A program made the position numbers and the translations under genes. 64,000 bases of DNA, taken from positions 33,354 through 97,353 of the forward strand of contig NZ_KB911612.1 in assembly GCF_000383615.1 (NCBI RefSeq), given 5' to 3'. Position 1 is the stretch's first letter; each line of letters begins with the position of its first letter. Source of the DNA: Streptomyces canus 299MFChir4.1 (lineage in GTDB: Bacteria; Actinomycetota; Actinomycetes; Streptomycetales; Streptomycetaceae). The notes under the pieces were generated by a model. The model saw only the letters and a program-made list of their open reading frames with translations, had not been told where the DNA came from and made no database searches. Positions 44,854 through 53,162 of the stretch are shown here, piece after piece.

Positions 44854-46164
44854 TCACGAGCCGAGGCGAATGCGCAACCCCGGCTGGAGGAGGTCGCCGT
44901 GGGCGGTGACCATGTCGTCGCACAGGCGCCAGATGTCCTCGACCGGCAGGGCCGCGGCCGTGGCGGGGTCGGTCATCGCCGCGTGCCTGATGTGCCGCGG
45001 TTCCTCCTCGATCGCCGCCTGCACCACCAGGTCGTTGGCGCACAGGTAGGTGCGGTTGAGCGCCGCCAGCTGGGGCGGGAGGGAGCCGACCCGGGTCGGC
45101 TGGACGCCCAGGGAGTCCACCAGGCACGGCACCTCGACGACACCGTGCGCGGGCAGGTTGTCGATCAGAGTGCGGTTGGGGACGTTGCCGTAGACCGTGC
45201 GCGGGGTGCCGGTGACCATGCTGTGGATGATCTGGGGCGCGTACTCCATCGTCCCCTCGACGGCGACCGGTGTTCCTGCGGCCAGCGCTTCGCGGGTCTT
45301 CTCGTAAGTGGCGACGTTCTCGTCGACGATCTTCAGGTACTCGCCGATCGGCAGCCGCAGCCGTTCGACCTCGCTGCTGTGGTGCAGGTACCAGGGAACG
45401 TACTCGGATGAGTGCTCGCTGGTCTCCGTCGGGTAGTAGCCGAGCCGGCGGTACATGTCGACCCGGACCCTTCGGCGCAACTGGCTTTCGGAGGCGATGA
45501 GTTCGTCCAGCTTCGGGTAGAGGCTGCTGCCCTGGTGTTCGAAGCGCAGGACCCATGCCTGGTGGTTGACGCCTGCGGCGTGGTAACTGATCTCCTCGTA
45601 GGGGACCTTGACCAGATCGGCGAGGTCGCGCATCGTCCAGTACACCGAGTGGCACAGTCCCACCACCCGGGTCAGGCCGGTGGCCTGCGTCAGGTACTGG
45701 ACGTTCATGGCCATGGGGTTGGTGTAGTTCAGCAGCCAGGCCTGCGGGCAGACGTCGGCGATGTCCCGCCCCAGTTGCCTCAGGAACGGGAAGGTGCGCA
45801 GGGCGCGGAAGATGCCGCCGATGCCGAGAGTGTCGCCGATGGTCTGGCGTACGCCGTAGCGGGCCGGTATCTCGAAGTCGGTCCGGGTGGCCTCGCCCAT
45901 TCCGATCTGCACGATGTTGATCACGAAGTCGGCGCCCGCGAGGGCTGTGCGGCGATCGGTGTCCGCGGTGACGGTGGGTTTGGCGCCGAGGGTGTCGGCG
46001 ATCCGGCCGGCGGCGGCGTGTGCGGTGGCCAGGCGCTCGGTGTCGATGTCGTGCAACGCGATGTGCGCCGACTTCAGTTCGGGGAACGCGAGGAGGTCGG
46101 CGAGCAGTCCCTGGGTGAAGACGACGCTGCCCGCTCCGATGAAGGCGATCTTGGGGGTGGTCAT
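44854..46164 (-). CDS. GH4 alpha-galactosidase-like NAD-dependent glycosidase
   Basis: A 436-aa cytoplasmic enzyme. The Rossmann opening is KIAFIGAGSVVFTQG. The metal/NAD motifs NYTNPMAMN, CHSVYW and GVNHQAW are in place, giving the Cys and His that bind the divalent metal, and the pattern is closest to MelA-type alpha-galactosidases. These cleave by a redox elimination at C3. Its ATG overlaps the kinase stop (ATGA). Last gene of the ABC-kinase-GH4 operon. Substrate may include alpha-galactosaminides, given the GH114 gene nearby. Confidence 0.9.
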   Translation of the reverse strand: MTTPKIAFIGAGSVVFTQGLLADLLAFPELKSAHIALHDIDTERLATAHAAAGRIADTLGAKPTVTADTDRRTALAGADFVINIVQIGMGEATRTDFEIPARYGVRQTIGDTLGIGGIFRALRTFPFLRQLGRDIADVCPQAWLLNYTNPMAMNVQYLTQATGLTRVVGLCHSVYWTMRDLADLVKVPYEEISYHAAGVNHQAWVLRFEHQGSSLYPKLDELIASESQLRRRVRVDMYRRLGYYPTETSEHSSEYVPWYLHHSSEVERLRLPIGEYLKIVDENVATYEKTREALAAGTPVAVEGTMEYAPQIIHSMVTGTPRTVYGNVPNRTLIDNLPAHGVVEVPCLVDSLGVQPTRVGSLPPQLAALNRTYLCANDLVVQAAIEEEPRHIRHAAMTDPATAAALPVEDIWRLCDDMVTAHGDLLQPGLRIRLGS

Positions 46165-47117
46165 ACGGGGGTTTCCTCGGTCTCGGACAGGCGGGCGAGG
46201 ACTTCGTCCCGCGTGGGCTGTGCGGTGGTGCCGCCGTGGGCGCGGGTGGAAAGGGCTCCGCAGACCGCGGCGAAGCGGAGGGCCTCTGGCAGGGGTGTTT
46301 CGTCGAGCAGGGCGGCGATGAATCCGGCGTCGAAGCTGTCTCCGGCGCCGACCGCGTCGACGGGCTGGACTCGGATGCCCCGGGTGGTGAAGAGCCGTTG
46401 GCCGTCGTGGCACAGGGCGCCGTGGGCGCCGTTCTTGACCGTGGTGACCGGGCCGCGGCGGGCGAGCCGTGCGGCGGCCTCGGCGGGATCGTCGGTGTCG
46501 AGGCGGGCGAGGCGCCGGGCTTCGGCTGCGTTGGGCAGCAGGAAGTCGGTGTGGGCCATGACCGCGTCCAGACCTGAGGCCTGCCAGCGGCCTGCCGGGT
46601 CGTCGTTGGTGTCCAGGGAGGTGCTGGCGCCGTGCCGTCGTGCGGTGCGCAGAAGGTCCGGGAGTGCGACGGCGAGTTGTGGCATCAGGAAGTAGGAGGC
46701 CGCGTGCACGTGCCGCGCGGCTTTCAGCAGTGTCGCGGGTACGTCGTCGGCCGTGGTCGCGGTCAGGGTGCCGGGGGCGGTGATGATGGCCCGGTCGTCT
46801 GAGCGGGTGAGGACGACCGTCATGGGGGTGGGCCGGCCGGGGTCGAGCCGCAGCGCTTCGGTGTCGACGCCGTGGGCGTCGAGCTGGTCGCGCATGTAGC
46901 GGCCCGCGTCGTCGTCGCCCACCCGGCCGGCGAAGGCGACGTTGAGCCCGAGGCGGGCGGCCCCGCAGGCGACGATCGCGCCGGATCCTCCGACGGTGAG
47001 GGTGCCGGTGGGCACCAGCTGTTCGCGCTGGCCGAAGGCGAGCGGGCCGTCGAGCGGGCCGAAGACGACGTCGGGGTTGGCGTCACCGATGACCAGCAGG
47101 TCGAATGAGTGCGGCAT
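46161..47117 (-). CDS. PfkB-family sugar kinase
   Basis: A 318-aa ribokinase-like kinase. The N-terminal GDANPDVVFGP, the GGSGAIVACGAARLG substrate-binding segment, and the C-terminal anion hole GAGDSFDAGF with its catalytic Asp are all present. It would phosphorylate the monosaccharide released by the upstream GH4 product gene. Substrate identity is unknown; galactose, galactosamine or tagatose-type sugars are possible. It lies 42 bp after the second permease gene and overlaps GH4. Confidence 0.9.
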   Translation of the reverse strand: MPHSFDLLVIGDANPDVVFGPLDGPLAFGQREQLVPTGTLTVGGSGAIVACGAARLGLNVAFAGRVGDDDAGRYMRDQLDAHGVDTEALRLDPGRPTPMTVVLTRSDDRAIITAPGTLTATTADDVPATLLKAARHVHAASYFLMPQLAVALPDLLRTARRHGASTSLDTNDDPAGRWQASGLDAVMAHTDFLLPNAAEARRLARLDTDDPAEAAARLARRGPVTTVKNGAHGALCHDGQRLFTTRGIRVQPVDAVGAGDSFDAGFIAALLDETPLPEALRFAAVCGALSTRAHGGTTAQPTRDEVLARLSETEETPV

Positions 47118-47159
47118 TGAGGTGTTCCTGCCTGAGGGGTGTGTCGGGGGCGAACGGGG

Positions 47160-48053
47160 TCAGCCCTTGAGACCGGTGGAGGTGATGGACTGGATGAACG
47201 CCTTCTGCGCGCCGAGGAAGGCGAGCAGGACCGGCACCACGGTGATGACGTTGCCGGCCATCACGGCGGCCCACTGGGTGTGGTGTTGCCCTTGGAAGGT
47301 CGTGAGGCCGAGCTGGAGCGTGTACTGGGTGTCGTGGTTGATGGCGATCAGCGGCCAGGTCAGGTCGTTCCAGGTGCTGAGAAACGTCAGGACGGCCACC
47401 GTGCTGAGGGCCGGACGGGACAGGGGCAGCACGATCCGCCACAGCACGTGGAGCCGTGAGCAGCCGTCGATCCAGGCGGCCTCCTCCAGTTCGCGGGGCA
47501 GGGAGAGGAAGAACTGGCGCAGGAGGAACACCGAGAAGGGCGTGACCAGGGAGGGCACGATCAGCGCGCCGAGGGTGTCGATGAGGCCGAGCTGCTTCAT
47601 CACAAGGAACGTGGGGATCATGGTGAGTTGGAACGGGATCGCCATCGTGGCCAGCATCAGGCCCAGCAGCAGCCGGGAGCCGGCGAACCGCATCCGGGCG
47701 AACGCGTAGCCGCCGAGGGTGCCGAGCACGAGGTTCGCGGTGACCGTGACGAGGCTGACGAGGAAGGAGTTGGCGAACCAGCGGGGGAACATCGCGTTGC
47801 CCAGCACGTAGCGATAGCCGCCCAGGTCCAGATGAGAGGGCCACAGCGCGGGCGGGAAACGGTTGATCTCGGCGTTGCTCATCACCGAGCTGAGCGCCAG
47901 CCAGATGAAGGGGACGGCGAAGAGCAAGGCCATGGGCGCGAGCAGCAAGTGCCAGGGGCTGAAGGGCAGTCGCGGAGTGCGTCGTCGTACCTCGCGGCTG
48001 GGGGCGGCCGAAGCCGCCTGTGCGGCGTCGGGCGGGGCGGAGACGGTGGTCAT
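47160..48053 (-). CDS. Sugar ABC transporter permease (MalG type)
   Basis: A 297-aa inner-membrane permease. Six hydrophobic segments are seen, from LLLAPMALLFAVPFIWLAL to the C-terminal SITSTGLKG. The EAA loop reads ELEEAAWIDGCSRLHVLWRIVLPLSRPAL, the CUT1 MalG pattern that docks the ATPase. Its ATG overlaps the preceding permease stop (ATGA). The ATPase gene is not in this operon, so a shared MsiK-type ATPase is presumably used, as in other Streptomyces CUT1 systems. Confidence 0.92.
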   Translation of the reverse strand: MTTVSAPPDAAQAASAAPSREVRRRTPRLPFSPWHLLLAPMALLFAVPFIWLALSSVMSNAEINRFPPALWPSHLDLGGYRYVLGNAMFPRWFANSFLVSLVTVTANLVLGTLGGYAFARMRFAGSRLLLGLMLATMAIPFQLTMIPTFLVMKQLGLIDTLGALIVPSLVTPFSVFLLRQFFLSLPRELEEAAWIDGCSRLHVLWRIVLPLSRPALSTVAVLTFLSTWNDLTWPLIAINHDTQYTLQLGLTTFQGQHHTQWAAVMAGNVITVVPVLLAFLGAQKAFIQSITSTGLKG

Positions 48054-48988
48054 ACGGAGGCCCCCTGCACGCGGCGGCGGAGGAGCTGGAGGATCAGGCC
48101 GATCAGGCCCAGGGATACGGCCAGGACGTAGGCCGAGGCGGCCCCGTATCCGGCGGTGGCGTTCTGGAAGGCCTGCTGCCAGATGAAGTAGACGATCACA
48201 GTGGTGGAGCCGAGCGGGCCGCCTTTGGTGGTGACGTACACGAGGTCGAACGCCTGGAGTGATTCGATGGTCTGCCACAGCAGCAGGAACACCGTGACGG
48301 GCCTGAGCGCGGGAAGTGTGACGTGGCGCAGGAGTTGGAGGCGGTCGGCGCCGTCCAGCCGGGCCGCTTCCGTCAATGAGGCCGGCACGTCCTGGAGAGC
48401 CGCAAGGTAGATCACCAGACAGAAGCCCGTGCCGCTCCACAGGCTGATCGCGACGAGTACGGGAAGTGCCTGAGAGGGGTCGGTGAGGAAGCCCTGGGAC
48501 GGGATGCCGAGGTGGTGCAGGACGGCGTTGGCGGCGCCGAACTCGGGGTCCAGGATGAACGAGAACAGCACGCCCTGAGCGGTCGCGGAGACGACGAACG
48601 GGACGAAGTACAGGGTGCGGTAGAGCCCGACGAAGCGGATGCGCCGGTTGAGGGCGAGCGCGAGGAGCAGGCCGAGCACCATGCTGGCCGGCACGTACAG
48701 CGCGGTGTACAGCAGGGTGTTGCGCAGCGCCTGGCTGAAGTGCGGGTCCTGGGCGAGGGCGCGGTAGTTGTCCGGTCCGACCCAACGGCTGGGGGTGACG
48801 AGGTCGTCGGCCTGGAAAGACAGCAGCAGCGACCAGACGATGGGTACCACGCTGAGGCCGATGATGATCAGGACGGCGGGGGAGACGAACGTCCAGGCCA
48901 TGGCGGCTTCGCCGGCTCGTCTGCGGCGCAGTGCACGCCGGTTGTCCGGGGGCCCGGACATGGTGATCGGGGTGGGCAGTCGCGACAT
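48050..48988 (-). CDS. Sugar ABC transporter permease (MalF type)
   Basis: A 312-aa permease with six hydrophobic segments starting at WTFVSPAVLIIIGLSVVPIVW. The EAA loop is SLTEAARLDGADRLQLLRHVTLPAL. GPDNYRALAQDPHF in the first loop is the CUT1 MalF pattern. It pairs with the following MalG-type permease, which overlaps it by four bases, and follows the binding-protein gene by 11 bp. Confidence 0.92.
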   Translation of the reverse strand: MSRLPTPITMSGPPDNRRALRRRRAGEAAMAWTFVSPAVLIIIGLSVVPIVWSLLLSFQADDLVTPSRWVGPDNYRALAQDPHFSQALRNTLLYTALYVPASMVLGLLLALALNRRIRFVGLYRTLYFVPFVVSATAQGVLFSFILDPEFGAANAVLHHLGIPSQGFLTDPSQALPVLVAISLWSGTGFCLVIYLAALQDVPASLTEAARLDGADRLQLLRHVTLPALRPVTVFLLLWQTIESLQAFDLVYVTTKGGPLGSTTVIVYFIWQQAFQNATAGYGAASAYVLAVSLGLIGLILQLLRRRVQGASV

Positions 48989-48999
48989 GACGGGGCTCC

Positions 49000-50328
49000 T
49001 CAGCGCGGGATGAGCAGTGCGGCGTTGGCGTCGGCGGCGCAGGCGCGCAGTGCCTTGGTGGGGCTGCTCTGTCCCAGCAGCACGGCGACGATGGCCTGCC
49101 CGAGGGCCTGCGAGATCTGCGGGTAGGCGGCGTGGACGGGGCGTGCCCTTGCCGTATCGAGGTCTTTGGTGAACACCCCCAGTCCCTCGGTGCCGCTTTC
49201 CTTGTGGCGCCAGGCGGGCAGGTCGCGGGTGCGGCGGCTGAGGGGCAGGCTGCCTGCGTCGATGTCCCAGTGCACGTCCTGCGTGGGCTGCATGAGCCAG
49301 GTCACGAGGGTTTTGGCGGCCTGTTCGCGGGCGCCGCCGTTGTCGAACACGGTCCAGGTGTCGGGTCCGCTGATGGTCACCGGCCGGCCGGAGAAACTGG
49401 GCAGCGGCACGACGTGGTAGTCGATCCTCGCCTGGCGGATGTCGGGCAACTGCCAGGGACCGGTGACGACCATGCCCATACGGCCGGACGCGAAGACCTG
49501 GTACATCTGCTCACTGCCCGGCTTCGGGTCGACGTAGACGCTCTTGTCGCGTGCCAGGGTGGCCACCACCTCCAGGGCGCGGGTCCCGGCGTCGGCGAAG
49601 CCGATGTGCTTGCCGTCGTCGTCGACGACGTCCCCGCCGAGATCCCAGATCATGGGCCACAGGCGCCATACGGTGTCCTCGTCGCCGACGCCGGGCCAGC
49701 CGGTGCCGAAGCGGCCGCCGCCGGTGTCGGTGAGCGCCTTGGCGGTGGCGACGAAGTCGTCCCACCGCCAGCCGGTTTCCGGCAGCGGCAGGCCGGCCTG
49801 CCGGAAGAGCTTCTTGTTGCAGACCACGGCGAGCGAGTCCAGCAGCGCGGGCGCGGCGCGCACCTGGCCGTTGACGGTCACGGCGGCGCGTGCCGGTTCC
49901 CAGTAGCTCCCCCAGGGGGTGAGGGCGTGTCCGACCATGTCGGTGAGGTCGACGACCTGCGGGCTGCGGGCGACGCTGGCGAGGTCGGAACCGAAGATGT
50001 AGGCGATGTCCGGGTAGGAGCCGGCGGCGAGGGCGGCCGTCACCTTCTGGAGCATCGAGTCGGCGAGGACTCCGCCGCCCAGCTCGACCCGGATGCGGTG
50101 ATGGCTGCGCATGAAGGCGGCGACCAGGGATTCCAGGGCCTTCTTGCCGGTGTCGGTCTGACCGTGCCACATCTCGATGGTCACGGTGCCGTCGGCGCTG
50201 ACGCCGTTGTCGTCGCCCGCCGCGCAGCCGACGGCCGACAGGCCCGTGGCCGCCGCGGCGGCCCAGGCAGCGCCGGTGCGCAGCACGTCGCGGCGTGCGG
50301 GCGGCGCGCTGCGGCTGGCTGCATGCAT
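49000..50328 (-). CDS. Sugar ABC transporter solute-binding lipoprotein
   Basis: A 442-aa family 1 binding protein. A signal with a twin-Arg-like ARRDVLRTG start and the lipobox SAVGC gives a lipid-anchored protein. The early motif TIEMWHGQTD and the later GWRWDDFVATAKALTD are typical of CUT1 oligosaccharide-binding proteins. The start at 50328 (MHAASRS) has a ggaggt ribosome site. It is the first gene of the five-gene binding protein, permease, permease, kinase, GH4 operon, transcribed from a promoter about 490 bp upstream. Confidence 0.9.
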   Translation of the reverse strand: MHAASRSAPPARRDVLRTGAAWAAAAATGLSAVGCAAGDDNGVSADGTVTIEMWHGQTDTGKKALESLVAAFMRSHHRIRVELGGGVLADSMLQKVTAALAAGSYPDIAYIFGSDLASVARSPQVVDLTDMVGHALTPWGSYWEPARAAVTVNGQVRAAPALLDSLAVVCNKKLFRQAGLPLPETGWRWDDFVATAKALTDTGGGRFGTGWPGVGDEDTVWRLWPMIWDLGGDVVDDDGKHIGFADAGTRALEVVATLARDKSVYVDPKPGSEQMYQVFASGRMGMVVTGPWQLPDIRQARIDYHVVPLPSFSGRPVTISGPDTWTVFDNGGAREQAAKTLVTWLMQPTQDVHWDIDAGSLPLSRRTRDLPAWRHKESGTEGLGVFTKDLDTARARPVHAAYPQISQALGQAIVAVLLGQSSPTKALRACAADANAALLIPR

Positions 50329-50814
50329 GGCTACCTCCGGTGTGGAGCTGTGGGACGGGTGTCTCCGCGCCCGATGCGCGTTCGGTGTACGGCGCTTCGG
50401 CCGCGGCGAAGGTCGGTGGTCTCGGCGGGTCGGGCGTGCGGCCGGCCTGCGTCCGTCGTGGCGTCGAGGCGGGCGGTGCTCAGCGTCGCGGGCGCTGCGA
50501 GCCGGACGGTGGCCGTGCCGCTGTCGCCGGCACCGCGCGCCTCGGCTGAGGCGAGGCGGGTCGGGTGCCGGCCTCGCGGGACCGAGTGGGTCGGTGAGCG
50601 CGAGGAGCGCGTTCAGACGCAACCGTCGTGTCACGGCGGCTGGGGGAAGTCGCGCAGATGAGGATCATGTCCGGGCCCCAGATCCTGGTGGGCACGGCCC
50701 CGCCTCGGACTCCGACGGGGTCCTGGCGACTCAGTCCGGGCTTGTGGCGCGGGGCCAGCTACCGGCTGGGCGTACCTCTGCCGCCGAGTGCTTCGACGGT
50801 GGCGTTGGCCAGGA
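50329..50814 (-). other. Long leader of the ABC operon with possible gene remnant
   Basis: About 480 bp lies between the promoter and the binding-protein start. The first 150 bp (50670-50814) are nearly the same as the leader of the GH114 gene. The rest (50330-50660) reads on the minus strand as GTATVRLAAPATLSTARLDATT in one frame, which could be the tail of a lost secreted hydrolase. I regard it as a leader plus decayed gene. Confidence 0.4.
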
Positions 50815-50843
50815 GTTAAACGACGGTGATAGGCGGCTGTCAA
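50815..50843 (-). promoter_or_regulatory. Promoter of the ABC/GH4 operon
   Basis: On the minus strand TTGACA (50843-50838), 17 bp, then TTTAAC (50820-50815): a close match to a vegetative sigma promoter. The same arrangement and neighbouring sequence occur before GH114. Confidence 0.7.
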
Positions 50844-50919
50844 GAGGCGGTCATGTTCGAATCTGCGTGAAACGCCGATGAAATATGCATGATTGAGCAC
50901 TGGTCGGACCGTGAGCGTC

Positions 50920-50952
50920 GGCCTGTGACGCCTGTCCGAGCCGTCACAGGCC
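50920..50952. terminator. Perfect 11-bp hairpin
   Basis: GGCCTGTGACG (50920-50930) pairs with CGTCACAGGCC (50942-50952) around an 11-base loop. It lies beyond the end of GH114 on the minus strand and just before the promoter of the ABC operon, so it probably insulates the two units. Confidence 0.7.
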
Positions 50953-51003
50953 GCCCTCTTAGAACTGTCGGACGACGTCAACGGCGGTTCGACAGCTCCC
51001 TGA

Positions 51004-51031
51004 AGGGGTGCGGGGAACCGCGCGACCAGCC
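51004..51031. repeat. Streptomyces dispersed GC-hairpin element
   Basis: The block aggggtgcggggaaccgcgcg, continuing with accagcc, is a variant of a short element seen after many Streptomyces genes. It folds into a GC hairpin and is placed about 55 bp after the GH114 stop, where it would act as a terminator or mRNA stabiliser. The statement about wide occurrence is from general knowledge. Confidence 0.6.
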
Positions 51032-51084
51032 ACCACGACGCCGTGGACGAGCAACGACACGTCGCGGCACGCCCGGCGGAGCGC

Positions 51085-51900
51085 TCAGTAGGTCTTGCGG
51101 ACGTAGCCTCGGGCGCCGGCCGGTGAGACGTCCACGTCACGCTGGACGATGCTCAGCGTGCCGCCCCACCCTCGGCACGCCTTGGACCTGCCGGCGTCGG
51201 TGTACTCGATCACGATCACGTTGTTGCCGAAGGCACCGGTGTAGTCGCCGCACTCGTTGTACTGGCCGCACTCCTCGGCCACGGCGAAGTCGAGGCCGTT
51301 GGCCTTGCGATTGCCGGCCAGCTCGGAGGTGTTCTTCTGGCCGATGGCCAGGCCGTCCGCGTGGGCGCGGGCCGAGAGCAGCTTGATGAATGCCTGTGCG
51401 TTGTTCGCCGTCAGGCGGTTGCCCGAGCGGGTGTAACTGTCGTAGTTGTCGGGCTCGACAGCCTGGAAGCCCTTGCTCCTGCAGTCGTCGATCTGGGCTC
51501 CGATCGTGCCGGCGATCCGCTGCCGCTTGGCGTCCGTGCCGACGTCGAGGAGGGCCTCGCCCCAGTCCTCGTCGTAGACGACCTTGCCCGCGGAGTCGCG
51601 CAGCAACAGGTCCGCGTCCCAGTCCTTCTCGGCACCCGGCTGCGCCTGGAAGGCGTTGACGTAGCAGATGTTGTACAGGCCCGCCGCCGGGGAGGCGGTG
51701 TGGTCACGAGTGACGACCTTGACACCCCTGGGCGGGGTGTAGGCGCCTCCGATCTGGTAGTCGAAGGCCGCGTGGGTGGGCGGCGGGGTTACGGTCGCGG
51801 CCTGCGTCGAGGGCGCCTGGACGAGCAGAGAGCCCGTCAGGGCCGCAGCGCCGATGGCCGCGCCGGTGAGTTTCCGGGAGGCGGTGTTCAGGTTGCTCAT
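51085..51900 (-). CDS. GH114 endo-alpha-1,4-polygalactosaminidase
   Basis: A 271-aa secreted enzyme with a signal peptide of about 34 residues (ends TQA). The family pattern is clear: FDYQIGGAYTPPRGV, YNICYVNAFQAQPG, DEDWGEALLDVG, the catalytic-region FQAVEPDNYDSY, and FAVAEECGQYNEC. GH114 enzymes cut alpha-1,4-linked galactosamine stretches such as those of fungal galactosaminogalactan. The promoter (TTGACA-17-TTTACT) lies about 150 bp upstream. Together with the transporter, kinase and GH4 downstream it suggests a complete uptake pathway. Confidence 0.9.
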   Translation of the reverse strand: MSNLNTASRKLTGAAIGAAALTGSLLVQAPSTQAATVTPPPTHAAFDYQIGGAYTPPRGVKVVTRDHTASPAAGLYNICYVNAFQAQPGAEKDWDADLLLRDSAGKVVYDEDWGEALLDVGTDAKRQRIAGTIGAQIDDCRSKGFQAVEPDNYDSYTRSGNRLTANNAQAFIKLLSARAHADGLAIGQKNTSELAGNRKANGLDFAVAEECGQYNECGDYTGAFGNNVIVIEYTDAGRSKACRGWGGTLSIVQRDVDVSPAGARGYVRKTY

Positions 51901-52047
51901 GCGGTGAGCTCCAGAGGACGCGGGCACGTCCCCGCCTCGGACACGTGGGGGCGTCCTGGCGACTCGGGCCGGGCTCGCGGCGTGAAGGCCTGCATACCGG
52001 CTGGGCGTGCCTCTGCACGCGGAGCGTGGCTCCAGCGTCTGCCCAGG

Positions 52048-52076
52048 AGTAAAGCGACCACCTGTGAGGATGTCAA
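52048..52076 (-). promoter_or_regulatory. Promoter of GH114
   Basis: On the minus strand TTGACA (52076-52071), 17 bp, then TTTACT (52053-52048). The 150-bp leader that follows shares long blocks with the leader of the ABC operon (for example ccccgcctcggac, tcctggcgactc, taccggctgggcgt), so the two units are probably co-regulated. Confidence 0.72.
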
Positions 52077-52079
52077 CGC

Positions 52080-53162
52080 ACCGCCGAGGTCCCGGTGTTA
52101 CGCGGCCAGTCGGGGTCCTCGGGAGGGCGCGGCAGCCGGCGCAAACGTCACCGCGTCGAGCAGATCGCGGCACACCCGGGGCCGAAGTGCCCGGCGAGCG
52201 ACGCGGCCAGGGTGGCGGCCGACGGGGCTGCGGCCTCGACGAGCCGCTCCGGCCAGGGCCGACCGGTGCAGAAACGCGGGTCAGAACCGCCACCCTTGCC
52301 GCGTCGGATGGCACATGCGGAGGTTGGCCGACGAACCGCCGCACTCCCTGCGGGGCTATGGGCGCGGACCCTGTCAGGACCGAAGACGCGACCACTGCGC
52401 GGGCACCCACGGCTTTCAACGAGGCCGCACAGCCTCGGATTCACCGCCGCCGGTGACCGCGGTGACGCGTCCACGTCCGGCTTGACGACGTCAGGGGCCG
52501 CCTGGTCACCGACGGACCGGCCCTCGGGAGGATCGTGGTGTTCCGGTCGTCCACGACGATGACGGTGCAACGGTTCTCGCCCCGGATCGGGAGGAGTTGG
52601 ACGTCGGCACCCCGAGGCATGGAGGACGCGCCACACTGACGCCCTTGCCGCTGGCCCGCTGGCCCGCTGAACCACGGAGCGATGCCGTTGCTCGCGGGAG
52701 ACGGAGTCGCTCGGCCCGACCGGTGGATCATGCGTCGGGTCGTTCAGGGGTGTCGGCTGAGGCAGAAGCCACCTCGCGGATCGCTTCCGGGGGGATCGCG
52801 GCCGAGGCGAGTCTCAGGCGCGGCGATCGCCTCGCGAACACCTGACCGTCCGCCCTGTCTCCGTGCCCGAACCACGGTCGACGCATCAGCGACGATGCCC
52901 GCGATCCCGTGCGGAGACGGAATGCTTGAAGATGCTCGATTTGGGCGTTGATACTGCATCATCAAGCATCTATCGTCTTGCTGGCGCCGTCGGGCGCAGG
53001 CTGCGTTGACGCATGGAGCGCGTCATGGTGCATGTCTGCCGTGCCCTGGCCGCCTGCGTTGTCACAATGCCCCTGCTACGGCGGCCGACCCTCACACCGG
53101 CCAACGGCGACCGGCGCCCAGGCGTCAGCCGTGTCTCCCCGTCTCCGATGAAGGGGTGTTCC
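52080..53162. other. Long gap without supported gene
   Basis: About 1.1 kb. A minus-strand stretch near 52510-52620 reads VQLLPIRGENRCTVIVVDDRN, faintly like a sugar kinase of the PfkB type, but no flanks match. No start, signal or motif supports a living gene. The last part probably holds the promoter of the oxidoreductase. Confidence 0.35.

Noticed and set aside
52510..52620. Possible PfkB-kinase remnant
   Set aside because: Only about 20 residues resemble the family and the flanks do not support it.
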